A stretch of 64,000 nt of DNA from Sphingobacterium bovisgrunnientis (GCF_009829085.1 NZ_WUQY01000008.1:49759-113758); one strand, 5' to 3'. Shown: positions 36,779-45,719, counted from the first letter of the stretch. The notes: a model not told the origin generated them from the sequence alone. Numbers and translations: made by a program.

Positions 36779-38011
36779 ATGATTAAGATAAATAGAACAC
36801 ATACAATAATAAGGTTAGTATTCGTGCTAATACTTATTTCGACATTTTCTTCCTGTGCCAAATGGGATGAATTCAAACAGTATATCGAAGAAGGTGAAAT
36901 AGTTTATGTTGGAAAGCTAGATTCGGTAAAAGTGCTGTCTGGAAATGAACGTATTAAGATTACTGCTGAAGTAAAACCTGATCCAAAAATTAAGAAAGCT
37001 TTAATTAAATGGAATGATGGAAAGGATTCGTTACAGTTAGATATTGGACACAACAGCGTTATTGAGCAATACATCGCTATGCCTGAGGGAATTGTAAGTT
37101 TGGAATTGTTTACAATTGATGACGAAGGCAATAGATCTATAGCTGTGCCTGCTATTGGTAGAGCGTATGGACCTAGGTATTCTGCAGGTTTAACAAATCG
37201 ATTGACATCAAATGCTGTTATTGAGAATAATAATACAGCATTAATAGATTGGCAAGAAATGGATATGTCAGCAGGACCTATAGGAACCGAAGTGCGGTAT
37301 ATAGCGAATAATGGGACTACAAAAAGTATTATTGTTAAAGTCGACGATATGACAACAAGTATTGTGGATTTAGCAAGTACTGCAAAAACAGTATCATATA
37401 GAACACTGTACTTGCCCCAAAAAACAAGTATTGACACTTTTTACACTGCATTTTATGAGCTTGGATTAGCAAAGGATGTAACTGCGGAATATTTAAAAAA
37501 TTACACAAATCCGGTTGCTACATCTTCCGTGTCAGGACGATGGGGTATACCATCGGATTGGATCACGAATACTGCTGTTAGAAACTTTAGAGATGGATCC
37601 AATTATTTTGGAGGTGTAGATAATTGGTTTGGCGGTCCATTTTTAGCGATGGAAGCAGGTTGGTCTGAAGATAATATGTCAAGTATTGTAAATGGTAAGA
37701 TATATCAGATAGTCACATTACCAGCTGGGCATTATACGTTTGAAATGGATATTCCAGATTGCACTATAGGCGGAGATTTTTATACTGTTGCAGCCCTAGA
37801 AACAGAAATTCCTAATACAGAGAATGTTTCTACAGCATTAGGGTTCCTTAAAACTAGTTCTCCAGGGACACATGGGTTAAAGTTTAGCCTTATGGAAGCG
37901 AAGCAAGTAGCTCTAGGTTTTGTAGGAAATGTACCTAACAAAGGTGCTGGAGATGGTACTTTTTGGCGTATAAATGCTGTTAGATTAAAACAAATTGTAA
38001 TTGTTCAATAA
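36779..38011 (+). CDS. Surface lipoprotein with DUF4998 and DUF5013-like domains
   Basis: 410 residues. Lipobox ISTFSSCAKWDEFKQYIEEGEIVY matches the DUF4998 N-terminus, and the repeated beta segments (KVLSGNERIKITAEV, LELFTIDDEGNRS) support it. The C-terminal half (RNFRDGSNYFGGVDNWFGG ... GHYTFEMDIPD) resembles DUF5013, a beta-sandwich found at the end of SusCD operons. It is likely a carbohydrate-binding surface protein of the same capture system. Last gene before a terminator; no enzyme accompanies the four genes. Confidence 0.8.
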   Translation: MIKINRTHTIIRLVFVLILISTFSSCAKWDEFKQYIEEGEIVYVGKLDSVKVLSGNERIKITAEVKPDPKIKKALIKWNDGKDSLQLDIGHNSVIEQYIAMPEGIVSLELFTIDDEGNRSIAVPAIGRAYGPRYSAGLTNRLTSNAVIENNNTALIDWQEMDMSAGPIGTEVRYIANNGTTKSIIVKVDDMTTSIVDLASTAKTVSYRTLYLPQKTSIDTFYTAFYELGLAKDVTAEYLKNYTNPVATSSVSGRWGIPSDWITNTAVRNFRDGSNYFGGVDNWFGGPFLAMEAGWSEDNMSSIVNGKIYQIVTLPAGHYTFEMDIPDCTIGGDFYTVAALETEIPNTENVSTALGFLKTSSPGTHGLKFSLMEAKQVALGFVGNVPNKGAGDGTFWRINAVRLKQIVIVQ

Positions 38012-38033
38012 ATACCAGTGTTAAATGATGGAG

Positions 38034-38066
38034 ACCTCCAAGCGAAAAGCTTGGAGGTTCTTTATT
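38034..38066 (+). terminator. Terminator of the SusCD-2 operon
   Basis: Arms ACCTCCAAGC (38034-38043) and GCTTGGAGGT (38049-38058) with a short GAAAA loop and a T-rich tail. Confidence 0.88.
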
Positions 38067-38072
38067 TTACAA

Positions 38073-39374
38073 TTAATCTTTCAATTTTTCAACTCTGCTT
38101 GGTGTTTGTTTGCCATTCACGATTCCTTCCGCGCCTAAGGCTATGGCTTCTATACTGGAGGTGATATTATCAATGTCCAATGTGCTTACTTCATCTTTTA
38201 CCGTATGGTAATAGGTATCTTTATCAATTTGCGAGGTTGAGAAAGTATGCGCAGGCACACCCAAAGCTGCCAATACAGCATTATCACTTCTGTAAAATAG
38301 ATTTTGTTTTGGATAAGGATCTGGATGGAATATGAATGCTGTATTTTTTAAGTTTTGTTGCATTAATTCACCGAGATTCGAACGATCATAGCCTGTCAAG
38401 TACAATGTATTTGGTCCAAATTTAGAATCTTTACCAATCATTTCAATATTAATCATAGCTACGACGCTGTCCGCATTGATGTTATTCGAAAAGTATTTAG
38501 AGCCGTACATCCCCACTTCTTCAGCTGTGAAAGCGACAAAAATAAGCGTTCTCTCATTGTTGTCTCGTTCTTTATAATATCTCGCTAAACTAATCATTGC
38601 AGAAGTTCCTGAGGCGTCGTCATCAGCTCCATTGGCGATAGAGTCTTGACCATCGGCTTGAATAATCCCGATATGATCATAGTGTGCAGAAAACACGACA
38701 TATTCATTGGGTTTTGATTTTCCAGGAATCACTGCAGCAACATTAAAAAAATCTATTTTTTTAGTTTCATTTTCACTAATAACAGTATACATTTTAGGGA
38801 GTTGACTCTCTAAAACAAATAGTTTTGTTGCTCCTTTTGGTTGATTCTCTCCAATTACAGTTTCTCTCGAATATATTTTATTGAATCGAGCAATGTACGA
38901 TTTATACGAAGAATCTACTAACACAATTACATCTTCATTTCCTTGAGCAAACTTTCTAAATGTGCTTGAAAAATCGTCTTCTTTACGAATGTGCTTTATT
39001 GTAATATTTGATTTCTCATTCCATTCTATCTTCGGATCATTTCCCATTATTAAAAACTCATCTGCATTCAATTCTTTATTATCAAATACGACTTTAGAAG
39101 AGATTCTAGAAATTTTATTCATATGAAATGTCTGTCGAAAATTTGGCTCGGCATAAGGTTGTAATCCTATTTGACGAAATTCTTCTGCAATAAAATCTGC
39201 TGCCTTAGCAATATGTGGACTAAAGGCATGACGTCCACCCATTTCGTCTGAAGCTAAGGTGTTTAGAAGCCTTTGTACATAGTTTTTGTCAACAATTTGT
39301 GTTGAAGATTGCTGTGCTACTAAATTGAAACCTATAAGTGCAAAAATCACAGATAGTAGTATTGATCTATTCAT
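38073..39374 (-). CDS. M28 family metallopeptidase, exported
   Basis: 433 residues: signal peptide to about 20 (FALIGFNLVAQ). Catalytic M28 motifs SAHYDHIGI (zinc His and Asp), NGADDDASGTSAM, AFTAEEVGMYGSKYF (catalytic Glu pair) and late TYYHTVKDEVSTLD (zinc His). This family includes bacterial aminopeptidases that trim peptides in the periplasm. It stands alone, convergent to the SusCD-2 operon, with a 70-90 bp spacer to the divergent rhodanese gene. Confidence 0.93.
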   Translation of the reverse strand: MNRSILLSVIFALIGFNLVAQQSSTQIVDKNYVQRLLNTLASDEMGGRHAFSPHIAKAADFIAEEFRQIGLQPYAEPNFRQTFHMNKISRISSKVVFDNKELNADEFLIMGNDPKIEWNEKSNITIKHIRKEDDFSSTFRKFAQGNEDVIVLVDSSYKSYIARFNKIYSRETVIGENQPKGATKLFVLESQLPKMYTVISENETKKIDFFNVAAVIPGKSKPNEYVVFSAHYDHIGIIQADGQDSIANGADDDASGTSAMISLARYYKERDNNERTLIFVAFTAEEVGMYGSKYFSNNINADSVVAMINIEMIGKDSKFGPNTLYLTGYDRSNLGELMQQNLKNTAFIFHPDPYPKQNLFYRSDNAVLAALGVPAHTFSTSQIDKDTYYHTVKDEVSTLDIDNITSSIEAIALGAEGIVNGKQTPSRVEKLKD

Positions 39375-39439
39375 AGTGTAAAATTTTAATGAAATTAATA
39401 AATAAGAGTCGATAATTCACTGAAATAAAGCATAACTAT

Positions 39440-39447
39440 TATATTTG
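39440..39447 (+). promoter_or_regulatory. -7 box of the rhodanese gene
   Basis: TATATTTG, a perfect TAnnTTTG box, 18 nt before the ATG at 39466, leaving a short leader. Confidence 0.6.
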
Positions 39448-39465
39448 GTTATAAAATCAAAAGAC

Positions 39466-39780
39466 ATGAAAGAAGTTACAGTTCTAGAATTAAAAGATAT
39501 GATGGATCGCAACGAAGAATTTCAATTAATTGATGTTCGCGAGCCTTTTGAATATGAAGTATCAAACCTAAATGGACTAAATATTCCACTTGCTGGAATA
39601 CTAATTGAGTCTGAGAAGGTAGCAAAAGATATTCCTGTGATCATCCAATGCCGTTCAGGAAAGCGCAGTGCACAAGCGGTGATGCTTTTGGAGCAACAAG
39701 GATACACGAATCTTGCAAATTTGCAAGGAGGTATCTTGGCTTGGAGAGACGAAATTGATCCAGAATTGGACGTGTATTAA
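39466..39780 (+). CDS. Single-domain rhodanese-like protein
   Basis: 104 residues from the ATG at 39466 (the TTG at 39445 belongs to the promoter box). One rhodanese domain: LELKDMMDRNEEFQLIDVREPFEYE and the active-site loop QCRSGKRSAQA with catalytic Cys 62, then LQGGILAWRDEID. Rhodaneses accept sulfur as a persulfide and pass it on; the partner is unknown. It is similar to GlpE/PspE-type proteins. Confidence 0.92.
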   Translation: MKEVTVLELKDMMDRNEEFQLIDVREPFEYEVSNLNGLNIPLAGILIESEKVAKDIPVIIQCRSGKRSAQAVMLLEQQGYTNLANLQGGILAWRDEIDPELDVY

Positions 39781-39859
39781 TAGCTGAATATACAAAGAGG
39801 TACAAGGAGGCATTTATCAATGCCTCTTTTTTAGTTTAAGGAGTACAATGCATTATTTG

Positions 39860-39867
39860 TACCTTTG
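39860..39867 (+). promoter_or_regulatory. -7 box abutting the 39873 gene
   Basis: TACCTTTG ends 5 nt before the ATG at 39873, predicting a leaderless or near-leaderless transcript. Confidence 0.65.
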
Positions 39868-39872
39868 TAGGT

Positions 39873-40172
39873 ATGAAAAATTTGTATCAGCAAACAACTC
39901 AAGCATTCTATTTTAGTCTGATATTTTACATAGGTGCTATCGTATTATTCCTGCTGAAAGTTAGCATAGCTCCTATCCTATTTAGTTTTGCGCTGTTGGT
40001 GTCGCTTATATGGATTTTTCTTACTATTCGTGAAATCATGTTGTCGGGTCGTATTGCGAATTCAGAACGGTTGTTATTGATTATTTTTATCATCCTATTG
40101 AATATATTCGCAGGGCTAGTTTATTTCTTTTTACTTCGTAAAAGGGTCGTTTTGGATCAAAATATAAAATAA
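39873..40172 (+). CDS. Small membrane protein, three to four helices
   Basis: 99 residues with hydrophobic segments at about 12-28, 30-51 and 68-88, and a basic C-terminus (LRKRVVLDQNIK). I recognise no family. Its stop shares one base with the start of the next small membrane gene (TAATG), so the two form an operon and are perhaps partners. Confidence 0.65.
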   Translation: MKNLYQQTTQAFYFSLIFYIGAIVLFLLKVSIAPILFSFALLVSLIWIFLTIREIMLSGRIANSERLLLIIFIILLNIFAGLVYFFLLRKRVVLDQNIK

Positions 40173-40402
40173 TGAAAAAACAATTTGTACTAAATCTTTT
40201 GCTGAATCTAGGGATTATCTTTTTGGTGATGAGTGGTATTTCTGCTTACCAAAGTGGTAATATGCTTATTCTAGGGATTGCAATCGCAGTTTCGGTTGTG
40301 TTGATTTACTTGAAAGTAGTTCTATTAAAACATGTAAAAACAGATTACATCAAAAAACAACAAGAACAGCAATCTGCGGCTAAGAAAAGCAAAAAGGGTT
40401 AA
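40172..40402 (+). CDS. Small two-helix membrane protein
   Basis: 76 residues: two hydrophobic helices (about 5-24 and 30-51) and a lysine/glutamine-rich cytoplasmic tail (KTDYIKKQQEQQSAAKKSKKG). It may belong to DUF6358, a small Sphingobacteriaceae family, but I hold this loosely. Translationally coupled to the 99-residue membrane protein upstream; the stop codon lies in the terminator stem. Confidence 0.65.
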   Translation: MKKQFVLNLLLNLGIIFLVMSGISAYQSGNMLILGIAIAVSVVLIYLKVVLLKHVKTDYIKKQQEQQSAAKKSKKG

Positions 40403-40424
40403 TCGACATCGATTAACCCTTTTT
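40391..40424. terminator. Bidirectional terminator between the small membrane pair and gcvT
   Basis: Perfect 15-bp arms (40391-40405 and 40410-40424) around ACAT; serves both convergent transcripts. Confidence 0.92.
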
Positions 40425-40444
40425 TATGCTGTAAAGATCTAATG

Positions 40445-41527
40445 TTATTTTACAAAAGGACCTTTTCTCACTTCCGCTTTTATTTTTTGGTTACGTATGT
40501 TTATGTAAATTTCTGTACCAGCTTTAGAAAAAGCATTATCTACATATCCAAGACCGATTGATTTTTTCAATGTTGGCGATTGCGTACCTGAAGTCACACG
40601 ACCGATCACATTACCCTCAGCATCTACGATTTCGTAATCGTGACGAGCAATACCTCTATCGATCATTTCGAAACCTACTAATTTTTGAGCCGTTCCGTTT
40701 TCTTTTTCAGCTTTTAAGTTTTCACTATTCACAAAGTCTTTTGTGAATTTAGTAACCCAACCAAGACCAGCAGCTAGTGGAGAAGTCGTATCGTCAATAT
40801 CATTGCCATATAGACAGAATCCCATTTCCAAACGTAAAGTATCGCGTGCACCTAAACCAATTGGTTTAATACCAAAGGCAGCACCAGCTTCAAAAATCGC
40901 ATCCCATACTTTTTTTGCGTCTTTATTCGCTACATAGATTTCAAAACCTCCAGCACCTGTATAACCTGTTGCAGATACGATCACATTATCTACGCCAGCA
41001 AATGTGCCTTTAGCGAACGAGTAATACTCCATAGAAGCCAACTCAATCGATGTTAAACTTTGCAAAGCATCCGCAGCTTTTGGTCCTTGTACAGCAAATA
41101 ATGAAGTCTCATCTGAGATATCTTTCATTTCTACGCCGTTCGTGTTGTATTTGCTGATCCAATTCCAGTCTTTCTCAATATTAGAAGCATTTACTACTAA
41201 TAAATACGTAATATCGTCGATTTTGTATGTCAAAAAATCATCTACTATACCACCAGTTTCATTAGGCAAATACCCATATTGAACTTTACCGTCGTATAAT
41301 TTTGAAGCATCATTAGAAGATACCTTTTGTATTAAGTCTAATGCTTTTTCACCTTTCAAAATAAATTCGCCCATATGACTTACATCAAATACGCCCACAG
41401 CTGTACGTACAGTTTCGTGTTCGTCATTGATACCAGAATATTGTACGGGCATATTAAATCCTGCGAAAGGAACCATCTTTGCTCCTAAAGAAATATGATG
41501 GTCTGTTAAAGCTGTATTTTTCATCAT
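40445..41527 (-). CDS. gcvT: Aminomethyltransferase, glycine cleavage T protein
   Basis: Transfers the aminomethyl unit from lipoylated H protein to tetrahydrofolate, releasing ammonia. 360 residues; ATG codons at 41527 and 41524 are both possible. Motifs: [30 protein letters not shown], the folate-binding [15 protein letters not shown] and [31 protein letters not shown] stretch just before the start looks like a -7 box with one extra base. The other gcv genes are not in this window. Confidence 0.95.
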   Translation of the reverse strand: MMKNTALTDHHISLGAKMVPFAGFNMPVQYSGINDEHETVRTAVGVFDVSHMGEFILKGEKALDLIQKVSSNDASKLYDGKVQYGYLPNETGGIVDDFLTYKIDDITYLLVVNASNIEKDWNWISKYNTNGVEMKDISDETSLFAVQGPKAADALQSLTSIELASMEYYSFAKGTFAGVDNVIVSATGYTGAGGFEIYVANKDAKKVWDAIFEAGAAFGIKPIGLGARDTLRLEMGFCLYGNDIDDTTSPLAAGLGWVTKFTKDFVNSENLKAEKENGTAQKLVGFEMIDRGIARHDYEIVDAEGNVIGRVTSGTQSPTLKKSIGLGYVDNAFSKAGTEIYINIRNQKIKAEVRKGPFVK

Positions 41528-41648
41528 CAAATGGTATAAAAAGTTTTTGCAAAAATAGCTAATATGTTGGGATTTTACGGCTTGTTTTTAATATTATGAT
41601 AAATATACTAGATATTTGGTGGCAAAAACGAAAATTATTCGTCGTTTG

Positions 41649-42341
41649 TTATTTCGCAACCGTTTGCAATCCTAGTATTTCTAACACTCTTTTAAATTCT
41701 GAATTCATATCAGCTTTAATTTCAATTTTTTCTTCAGTCCAAGGGTGAATAAATGTCAATGCAGAGGCATGTAGCAACATAGTGTCCATTTCAAATTTCT
41801 CTTTCCACAACTTGTTTTGCTTATTACATCCATGTGGCCTATCCCCTATTATTGGATACATGATATGCGCGAAATGACGACGCAATTGGTGCATACGACC
41901 TGTCTCGGGATTTGCCTCGACCAGAGAATAGCGGGATGTGGGAAATTTTCCCTGTGGAACATCAATCTCCGCTGTCGCTAATCGCTTATAATGTGTGATA
42001 GCATCTTGTGCTGTGCCATTTTCTTTCAGTAAAGGATAATCAATAATTCCTTCTTCGGGACAGTATCCGCGTAGAACCGCCAAGTAGCGCTTATCCATTT
42101 TTTTGTCCTGAAAAAGTGGTTGCGTTTTTTTATCAGTCTCTTTATCCAAAGAAAATAAAAGAATACCACCCGTTTTACGATCCAAACGATGCGCGGGATA
42201 AACGGGCTGTCCGATTTGATCCCTTAGGAGTTGCAGCGCAAATTCAGAAGCATCATTGGCAATTGAAGATCGATGTACTAAAAGACCATGTGGCTTATTT
42301 ATGGCAATAAGATATTCATCGCGGTAGAGTATGTCAAGCAT
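41649..42341 (-). CDS. truC: tRNA pseudouridine synthase TruC-like (RluA family)
   Basis: 230 residues. The RluA family core has the catalytic aspartate in YPAHRLDRKTGGILLFSL and the late HQLRRHFAHIMYPIIGDRPHG, which is the TruC variant (E. coli TruC makes pseudouridine at tRNA position 65). The close match of that motif to TruC rather than RluA/RluD favours the tRNA target. Its start shares a base with the stop of the DUF4359 gene (TAATG). Confidence 0.85.
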   Translation of the reverse strand: MLDILYRDEYLIAINKPHGLLVHRSSIANDASEFALQLLRDQIGQPVYPAHRLDRKTGGILLFSLDKETDKKTQPLFQDKKMDKRYLAVLRGYCPEEGIIDYPLLKENGTAQDAITHYKRLATAEIDVPQGKFPTSRYSLVEANPETGRMHQLRRHFAHIMYPIIGDRPHGCNKQNKLWKEKFEMDTMLLHASALTFIHPWTEEKIEIKADMNSEFKRVLEILGLQTVAK

Positions 42342-42709
42342 TATAGATTTTTAAGAACCCCTACTATTTCATCTGCCTTCTTATCAATCTCAGGACTGAG
42401 CCACACTTTCGTGAATGCTCCACCCCCTATTGGCGTGTCCTCGCCTTGCCATCTTATTTTTACCAAAGAGAATAAATAGTAATTCGAAATAATCACGTTA
42501 TTCTGAACAAATTCTCGAACGACTCTATCTCCAAACAAGGTCATGCCTAGCTGTACAGCATCTTGATTCTCGTATTTAAGTTGATCTGCTAGAAGCGATT
42601 TGGCTTTCTCTTTGACTACATATTCTAGCTCTTCTTTTTTAGGATTTGTTAAGATAGCTGTGATCATTATTCCAAAAAGAAATAGCGCAAATATTCGTGT
42701 TTTCGACAT
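42341..42709 (-). CDS. DUF4359-like small exported/anchored protein
   Basis: 122 residues with an N-terminal hydrophobic segment (about 6-21) and TNPKKEELEYVVKEKAKSLL right after it, as in DUF4359 proteins, then SNYYLFSLVKIRWQGEDTPIGGGAFTKVWLS. The family is uncharacterised. Coupled to truC by a 1-nt overlap; DUF4112 is upstream after a short gap. The family call comes from memory of the N-terminus and the GxFxxxW ending. Confidence 0.6.
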   Translation of the reverse strand: MSKTRIFALFLFGIMITAILTNPKKEELEYVVKEKAKSLLADQLKYENQDAVQLGMTLFGDRVVREFVQNNVIISNYYLFSLVKIRWQGEDTPIGGGAFTKVWLSPEIDKKADEIVGVLKNL

Positions 42710-42733
42710 CTTGATTTAAATAAAAATGTAATA

Positions 42734-43222
42734 TTAGAATATACTTCCTAAAACCGAAAATAGCCATTCGGCTAACACCCACATCAGGTAAAATATTCCG
42801 ACACACAAAAGTACTATAATAATAAATAGAGTTATCAATAATCCTCGCGCACTACCCTGATGTTTACCTTCGAAATAATGGTCCTTCAGAAGTTTAACAT
42901 TCTTTTTATTTGCCTTATTGAAAAAATCGAATACATAACCAATTAAAGGTATTGCGCCCAAAATTGCATCTAACATCACGTTAAGAAGCATTTTGACGGC
43001 AACCTTGGACCCTGCGCCATTGCGAAGCATGATAACAACAAGTGATAGTGAAGTGGCAAAAGCTATGAATTGTCCAGCATAAGGTATCAAATTCAAAAGA
43101 GGATCCAAGCCGAACTTGAACCCTCCAATGCTAAATTTATTGTCCAATAGATTAGACATTCGCTCTATCCAAGCAAATTCCCTTTCTCTTTTTTGTTGAG
43201 GCTGATTATTTAATTGTTCCAA
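42734..43222 (-). CDS. DUF4112 domain membrane protein
   Basis: 162 residues. DUF4112 signature: LLDNKFSIGGFKFGLDPLLNLIPYAGQFIAF ... MLLNVMLDAILGAIPLIGYVFDFFNKANKKNVKLLKDH, with two or three hydrophobic segments and a final helix (LLITLFIIIVLLCVGIFYL). Unknown function; membrane. It starts 1 nt after the SIMPL gene's stop and is read with it. Confidence 0.85.
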   Translation of the reverse strand: MEQLNNQPQQKREREFAWIERMSNLLDNKFSIGGFKFGLDPLLNLIPYAGQFIAFATSLSLVVIMLRNGAGSKVAVKMLLNVMLDAILGAIPLIGYVFDFFNKANKKNVKLLKDHYFEGKHQGSARGLLITLFIIIVLLCVGIFYLMWVLAEWLFSVLGSIF

Positions 43223-43223
43223 T

Positions 43224-43937
43224 TTATTTTAATTCAAAGACACCGTCAATATAACAAGTCAATTTAATTGGACGAATATCTAACGACAATTCGTTTGACT
43301 CTGCTCCTGCACTATCCATCATAGCCGTTTTTGCGTACATGCGTGGTTGCGGCATCAGTTCTGCAAAGTTGAAGTTGCTATTGTCATTAATTACCAATAC
43401 TTTACCAACAGACCCTCCGTCTGCAGCAGCTAATATTTCTGCATTTTGACGTGCATCTTTCACCGCAGCAGTCTTCAATTCTTTTTCCAACTCACGCTTT
43501 TGCGTATGATCGTATCCTGATATTGAAGTGCTTTCCAATCCTTGAGGATCTACCTTATCAAGCATTGTGTGTAGGCCATTCAAATTCGTAACCTTAATAC
43601 GGTACTGACGTGATTGTAGCAATTCGTTGTTCTTTTTCTTATTTTGATAATTATAGCTGTAGATATTTTGAACTGTAAAATCTTCTTTCTTAACACCATT
43701 TGCCATTGCTGCATCAAATAATTGTTTTTCTATGGTCTCAATGAAAACTTTCTTTTTCATATTGCCATCCATATAAAACTCTTTCAATGAAATTGAGAGG
43801 TAAATAATATCTGGAGTTACTTCTTTTTCGGCATATCCTTTAGTAGCTACTTTGCGAAAAGATTCTATATTAGCGGATTGGGCGTTTGTCATTATTATAG
43901 TTCCTAATAAAAATGCGATTGTCAATAATTTTTTCAT
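43224..43937 (-). CDS. SIMPL (DUF541) domain periplasmic protein
   Basis: 237 residues: signal peptide to about 19 (LLGTIIMTNAQ), then a SIMPL domain beginning VATKGYAEKEVTPDIIYLSISLKEF, with the repeat of alpha-beta units that makes ring-forming proteins such as BP26. The KELKTAAVKDARQNAEILAAADGGSVGKVLVI segment is typical. Role unknown; linked to oxidative or envelope stress in some bacteria. Cotranscribed with DUF4112. Confidence 0.88.
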   Translation of the reverse strand: MKKLLTIAFLLGTIIMTNAQSANIESFRKVATKGYAEKEVTPDIIYLSISLKEFYMDGNMKKKVFIETIEKQLFDAAMANGVKKEDFTVQNIYSYNYQNKKKNNELLQSRQYRIKVTNLNGLHTMLDKVDPQGLESTSISGYDHTQKRELEKELKTAAVKDARQNAEILAAADGGSVGKVLVINDNSNFNFAELMPQPRMYAKTAMMDSAGAESNELSLDIRPIKLTCYIDGVFELK

Positions 43938-44043
43938 AAATCGTTTGAAATTAATATTTTCTACATATAACGCATAGACAAAGAAAATGCCACAATGTTT
44001 AAGATTAGCCTAAAAATAATCTTGTAAAATATTTTTTAAATCT

Positions 44044-44051
44044 TATCTTTA
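44044..44051 (+). promoter_or_regulatory. Possible -7 box of the cold-shock gene
   Basis: TATCTTTA, one base from TAnnTTTG, 25 nt before the ATG; leaves a short AT-rich leader. Confidence 0.4.
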
Positions 44052-44076
44052 GGATAAATTAAAATATAATACAGTA

Positions 44077-44268
44077 ATGCAAGAAGGTAAAGTAAAATTT
44101 TTTAATGAAACTAAAGGTTTTGGTTTCATAGTACCAGCGTCAGGTGAAAGTGAAATTTTTGTTCACGTTTCAGGACTAATCGACAAAGTTCGTGAAGGCG
44201 ATGACGTTTCTTACGAAGTTGAACAAGGCCGTAAAGGTCTTAATGCGGTAAATGTAAAAGTTATCTAA
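44077..44268 (+). CDS. Cold-shock domain protein
   Basis: 63 residues, one cold-shock (S1-like) beta barrel. RNP1 KGFGFIVP and RNP2 IFVHVSG are present, with GKVKFFNETKG at the start, as in CspA-family RNA chaperones. The leader is only about 25 nt, so a long E. coli-type thermoregulatory leader is not present. It ends at a very strong bidirectional hairpin. Confidence 0.95.
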   Translation: MQEGKVKFFNETKGFGFIVPASGESEIFVHVSGLIDKVREGDDVSYEVEQGRKGLNAVNVKVI

Positions 44269-44291
44269 TAGATTCTAAATATATTTATTGT

Positions 44292-44326
44292 AAAAAAGCT
44301 CGAAATCTTAGATTTCGAGCTTTTTT
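44292..44326. terminator. Bidirectional terminator after the cold-shock gene
   Basis: Perfect 16-bp arms (44292-44307 and 44311-44326) around TTA; shared with the convergent gene at 44330. Confidence 0.93.
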
Positions 44327-44329
44327 GTA

Positions 44330-44617
44330 TTATTGATATTGTGATAATCCGCCCATTGCTCCTATAAAGGCAGCGAATATTGTAATATAGAAGATTATTG
44401 AAATAACAATCATAATCAACATTACGATTAAAGAACCTTTGGCAAAATTCTTTTTGTTGACATTTCCATTATCGTCAAAAGCCCACACAAGCAACATAAT
44501 AATTCCAACGAGTGGTATAGCGACAATTATTAATGTAATTACCCAATCTTTTACGCTTAGGGGTTTTTCATTAATTAAGGTGGGAAAACCTGAATTTTCT
44601 TGTTCAAATGGATTCAT
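44330..44617 (-). CDS. Small two-helix membrane protein
   Basis: 95 residues. A short soluble start (MNPFEQENSGFPTLINEK) precedes PLSVKDWVITLIIVAIPLVGIIMLLVWAF and a second helix LIVMLIMIVISIIFYITIF. The PLSVxDWxxTLxxxxIPLVxIIMLxVWAF motif, followed by KKNFAKGSL, occurs in small membrane proteins of many phyla, sometimes fused to a zinc ribbon, but I know no function. Standalone gene. Confidence 0.72.
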   Translation of the reverse strand: MNPFEQENSGFPTLINEKPLSVKDWVITLIIVAIPLVGIIMLLVWAFDDNGNVNKKNFAKGSLIVMLIMIVISIIFYITIFAAFIGAMGGLSQYQ

Positions 44618-44689
44618 AATTTAGTTTTTTAGGTTAAATAATATGTTTTTTTTTAACCAAAAATAATATTTTTTTTGAACTGCTAAAAT

Positions 44690-45412
44690 TTAGTGAAATA
44701 TTTCTTCCAGAATTTGCAATGAATTCACTGAGCCAAAATTTTCTGTATGTAACTTATAGAAGTTGATGATTTGTGATAAAAGATATATGCGATCTTCATG
44801 CTTCATTTGTATCAAATGAGAATCTTCGTATGATATATTCAATATCGCGTGAAACATATGTGTATGTGGTTGCTGAAGTGAATATGTATGTGCGGGTGCA
44901 AAATTAGTAAAAACACCGTCCACCAAATCAAAATAAGGTAAAGCTTTGTCTGATGCTGTTGGCATATAGCCCAAGAACCGACTTAGCTTCATCAAAAAAC
45001 AGAGATGAAAATTATTAATCGGCTTATTTGTCTGATCCAACCATAAAATAGACTGTTGTATGAAACTGAAAAGTTGGGAATCGGGTTGTTGCTGTTTTAA
45101 CACTTTGTATAATATTTCGTTCAGAAAAATAGCTACAGAACTTTTTGCGATATTTAATGGAATTTGCTGAAGCATAGGAGTAGAGGTGGCTTCCTTTATG
45201 CGCTGTAAACTACCAGTGTCTTTATAATAAACCACCATATCCAAAAGATGAAGCGGTTGAAGCATGTTAACATGAATTTTTGCTTTTGGCTTTCTTGCTC
45301 CGTTAATCAAATATGACTGAATTCCAAACTCTTCTGTGAAAAGTTGTGCGACCACACTATTTTCTGAATAGTTCGTAATCTTAAGTGCTATCGCTCTTGT
45401 TTTATGCAACAT
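44690..45412 (-). CDS. recO: DNA repair protein RecO
   Basis: Loads RecA with RecF/RecR onto SSB-coated DNA. 240 residues, family length; the N-terminal OB fold starts MLHKTRAIALKITNYSENSVVAQLF, characteristic of Bacteroidota RecO, followed by LINGARKPKAKIHVNMLQPLHLL and an all-helical C-terminal part with FLNEILYKVLK. Zinc-type cysteines of some RecO proteins are not present. A TAACTTTA stretch lies 1 nt before the ATG, too close for a normal promoter. Confidence 0.93.
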   Translation of the reverse strand: MLHKTRAIALKITNYSENSVVAQLFTEEFGIQSYLINGARKPKAKIHVNMLQPLHLLDMVVYYKDTGSLQRIKEATSTPMLQQIPLNIAKSSVAIFLNEILYKVLKQQQPDSQLFSFIQQSILWLDQTNKPINNFHLCFLMKLSRFLGYMPTASDKALPYFDLVDGVFTNFAPAHTYSLQQPHTHMFHAILNISYEDSHLIQMKHEDRIYLLSQIINFYKLHTENFGSVNSLQILEEIFH

Positions 45413-45719
45413 CTAAAGTTAGCTAAGGAATTTTAATATGTGATAAATCACTAAGTAAGTAAATTTTATCCAGGACGTGAAATACTAGTATTTTTTTATA
45501 ACCAATGTGAATTGTTGAAAACTATTTTAGAGTGTAGGGTGGGAGATGAATTAGAAAAGCTCTACATTTGCTTCTTCCTGCACTTTTTGTATTATTTTTA
45601 AAAATAATTCTCGCCATATTGTTGTAAGTTCCAAAAGAAATTTAGATATTTGCAAACTCTTTGCAGAGAGTGCAAAAGAGAATTGGTGTACTAAATAGAC
45701 AACATTAAAAATAAATATC
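45413..45719. promoter_or_regulatory. Spacer with structured rpmB leader
   Basis: The 307-bp recO-rpmB gap. It has a perfect 14-bp palindrome AAATACTAGTATTT (45480-45493) and, 40 nt before rpmB, a hairpin CTCTTTGCA/TGCAAAAGAG (45657-45665 and 45671-45680, one bulge) next to TTTGCAAA (45649-45656). The hairpin could be part of a ribosomal-protein leader. Nothing else is seen in it. Confidence 0.4.

Noticed and set aside
36904..37437. 177-residue minus-strand reading frame inside the DUF4998 gene
   Set aside because: It lies wholly inside a better supported gene and has no start context or motif.
41528..41648. Possible glycine riboswitch upstream of gcvT
   Set aside because: The spacer is only about 120 bases and shows no paired aptamer structure.
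45414..45421. TAACTTTA as a promoter for recO
   Set aside because: It ends 1 nt before the ATG, which would put the transcription start inside the gene.
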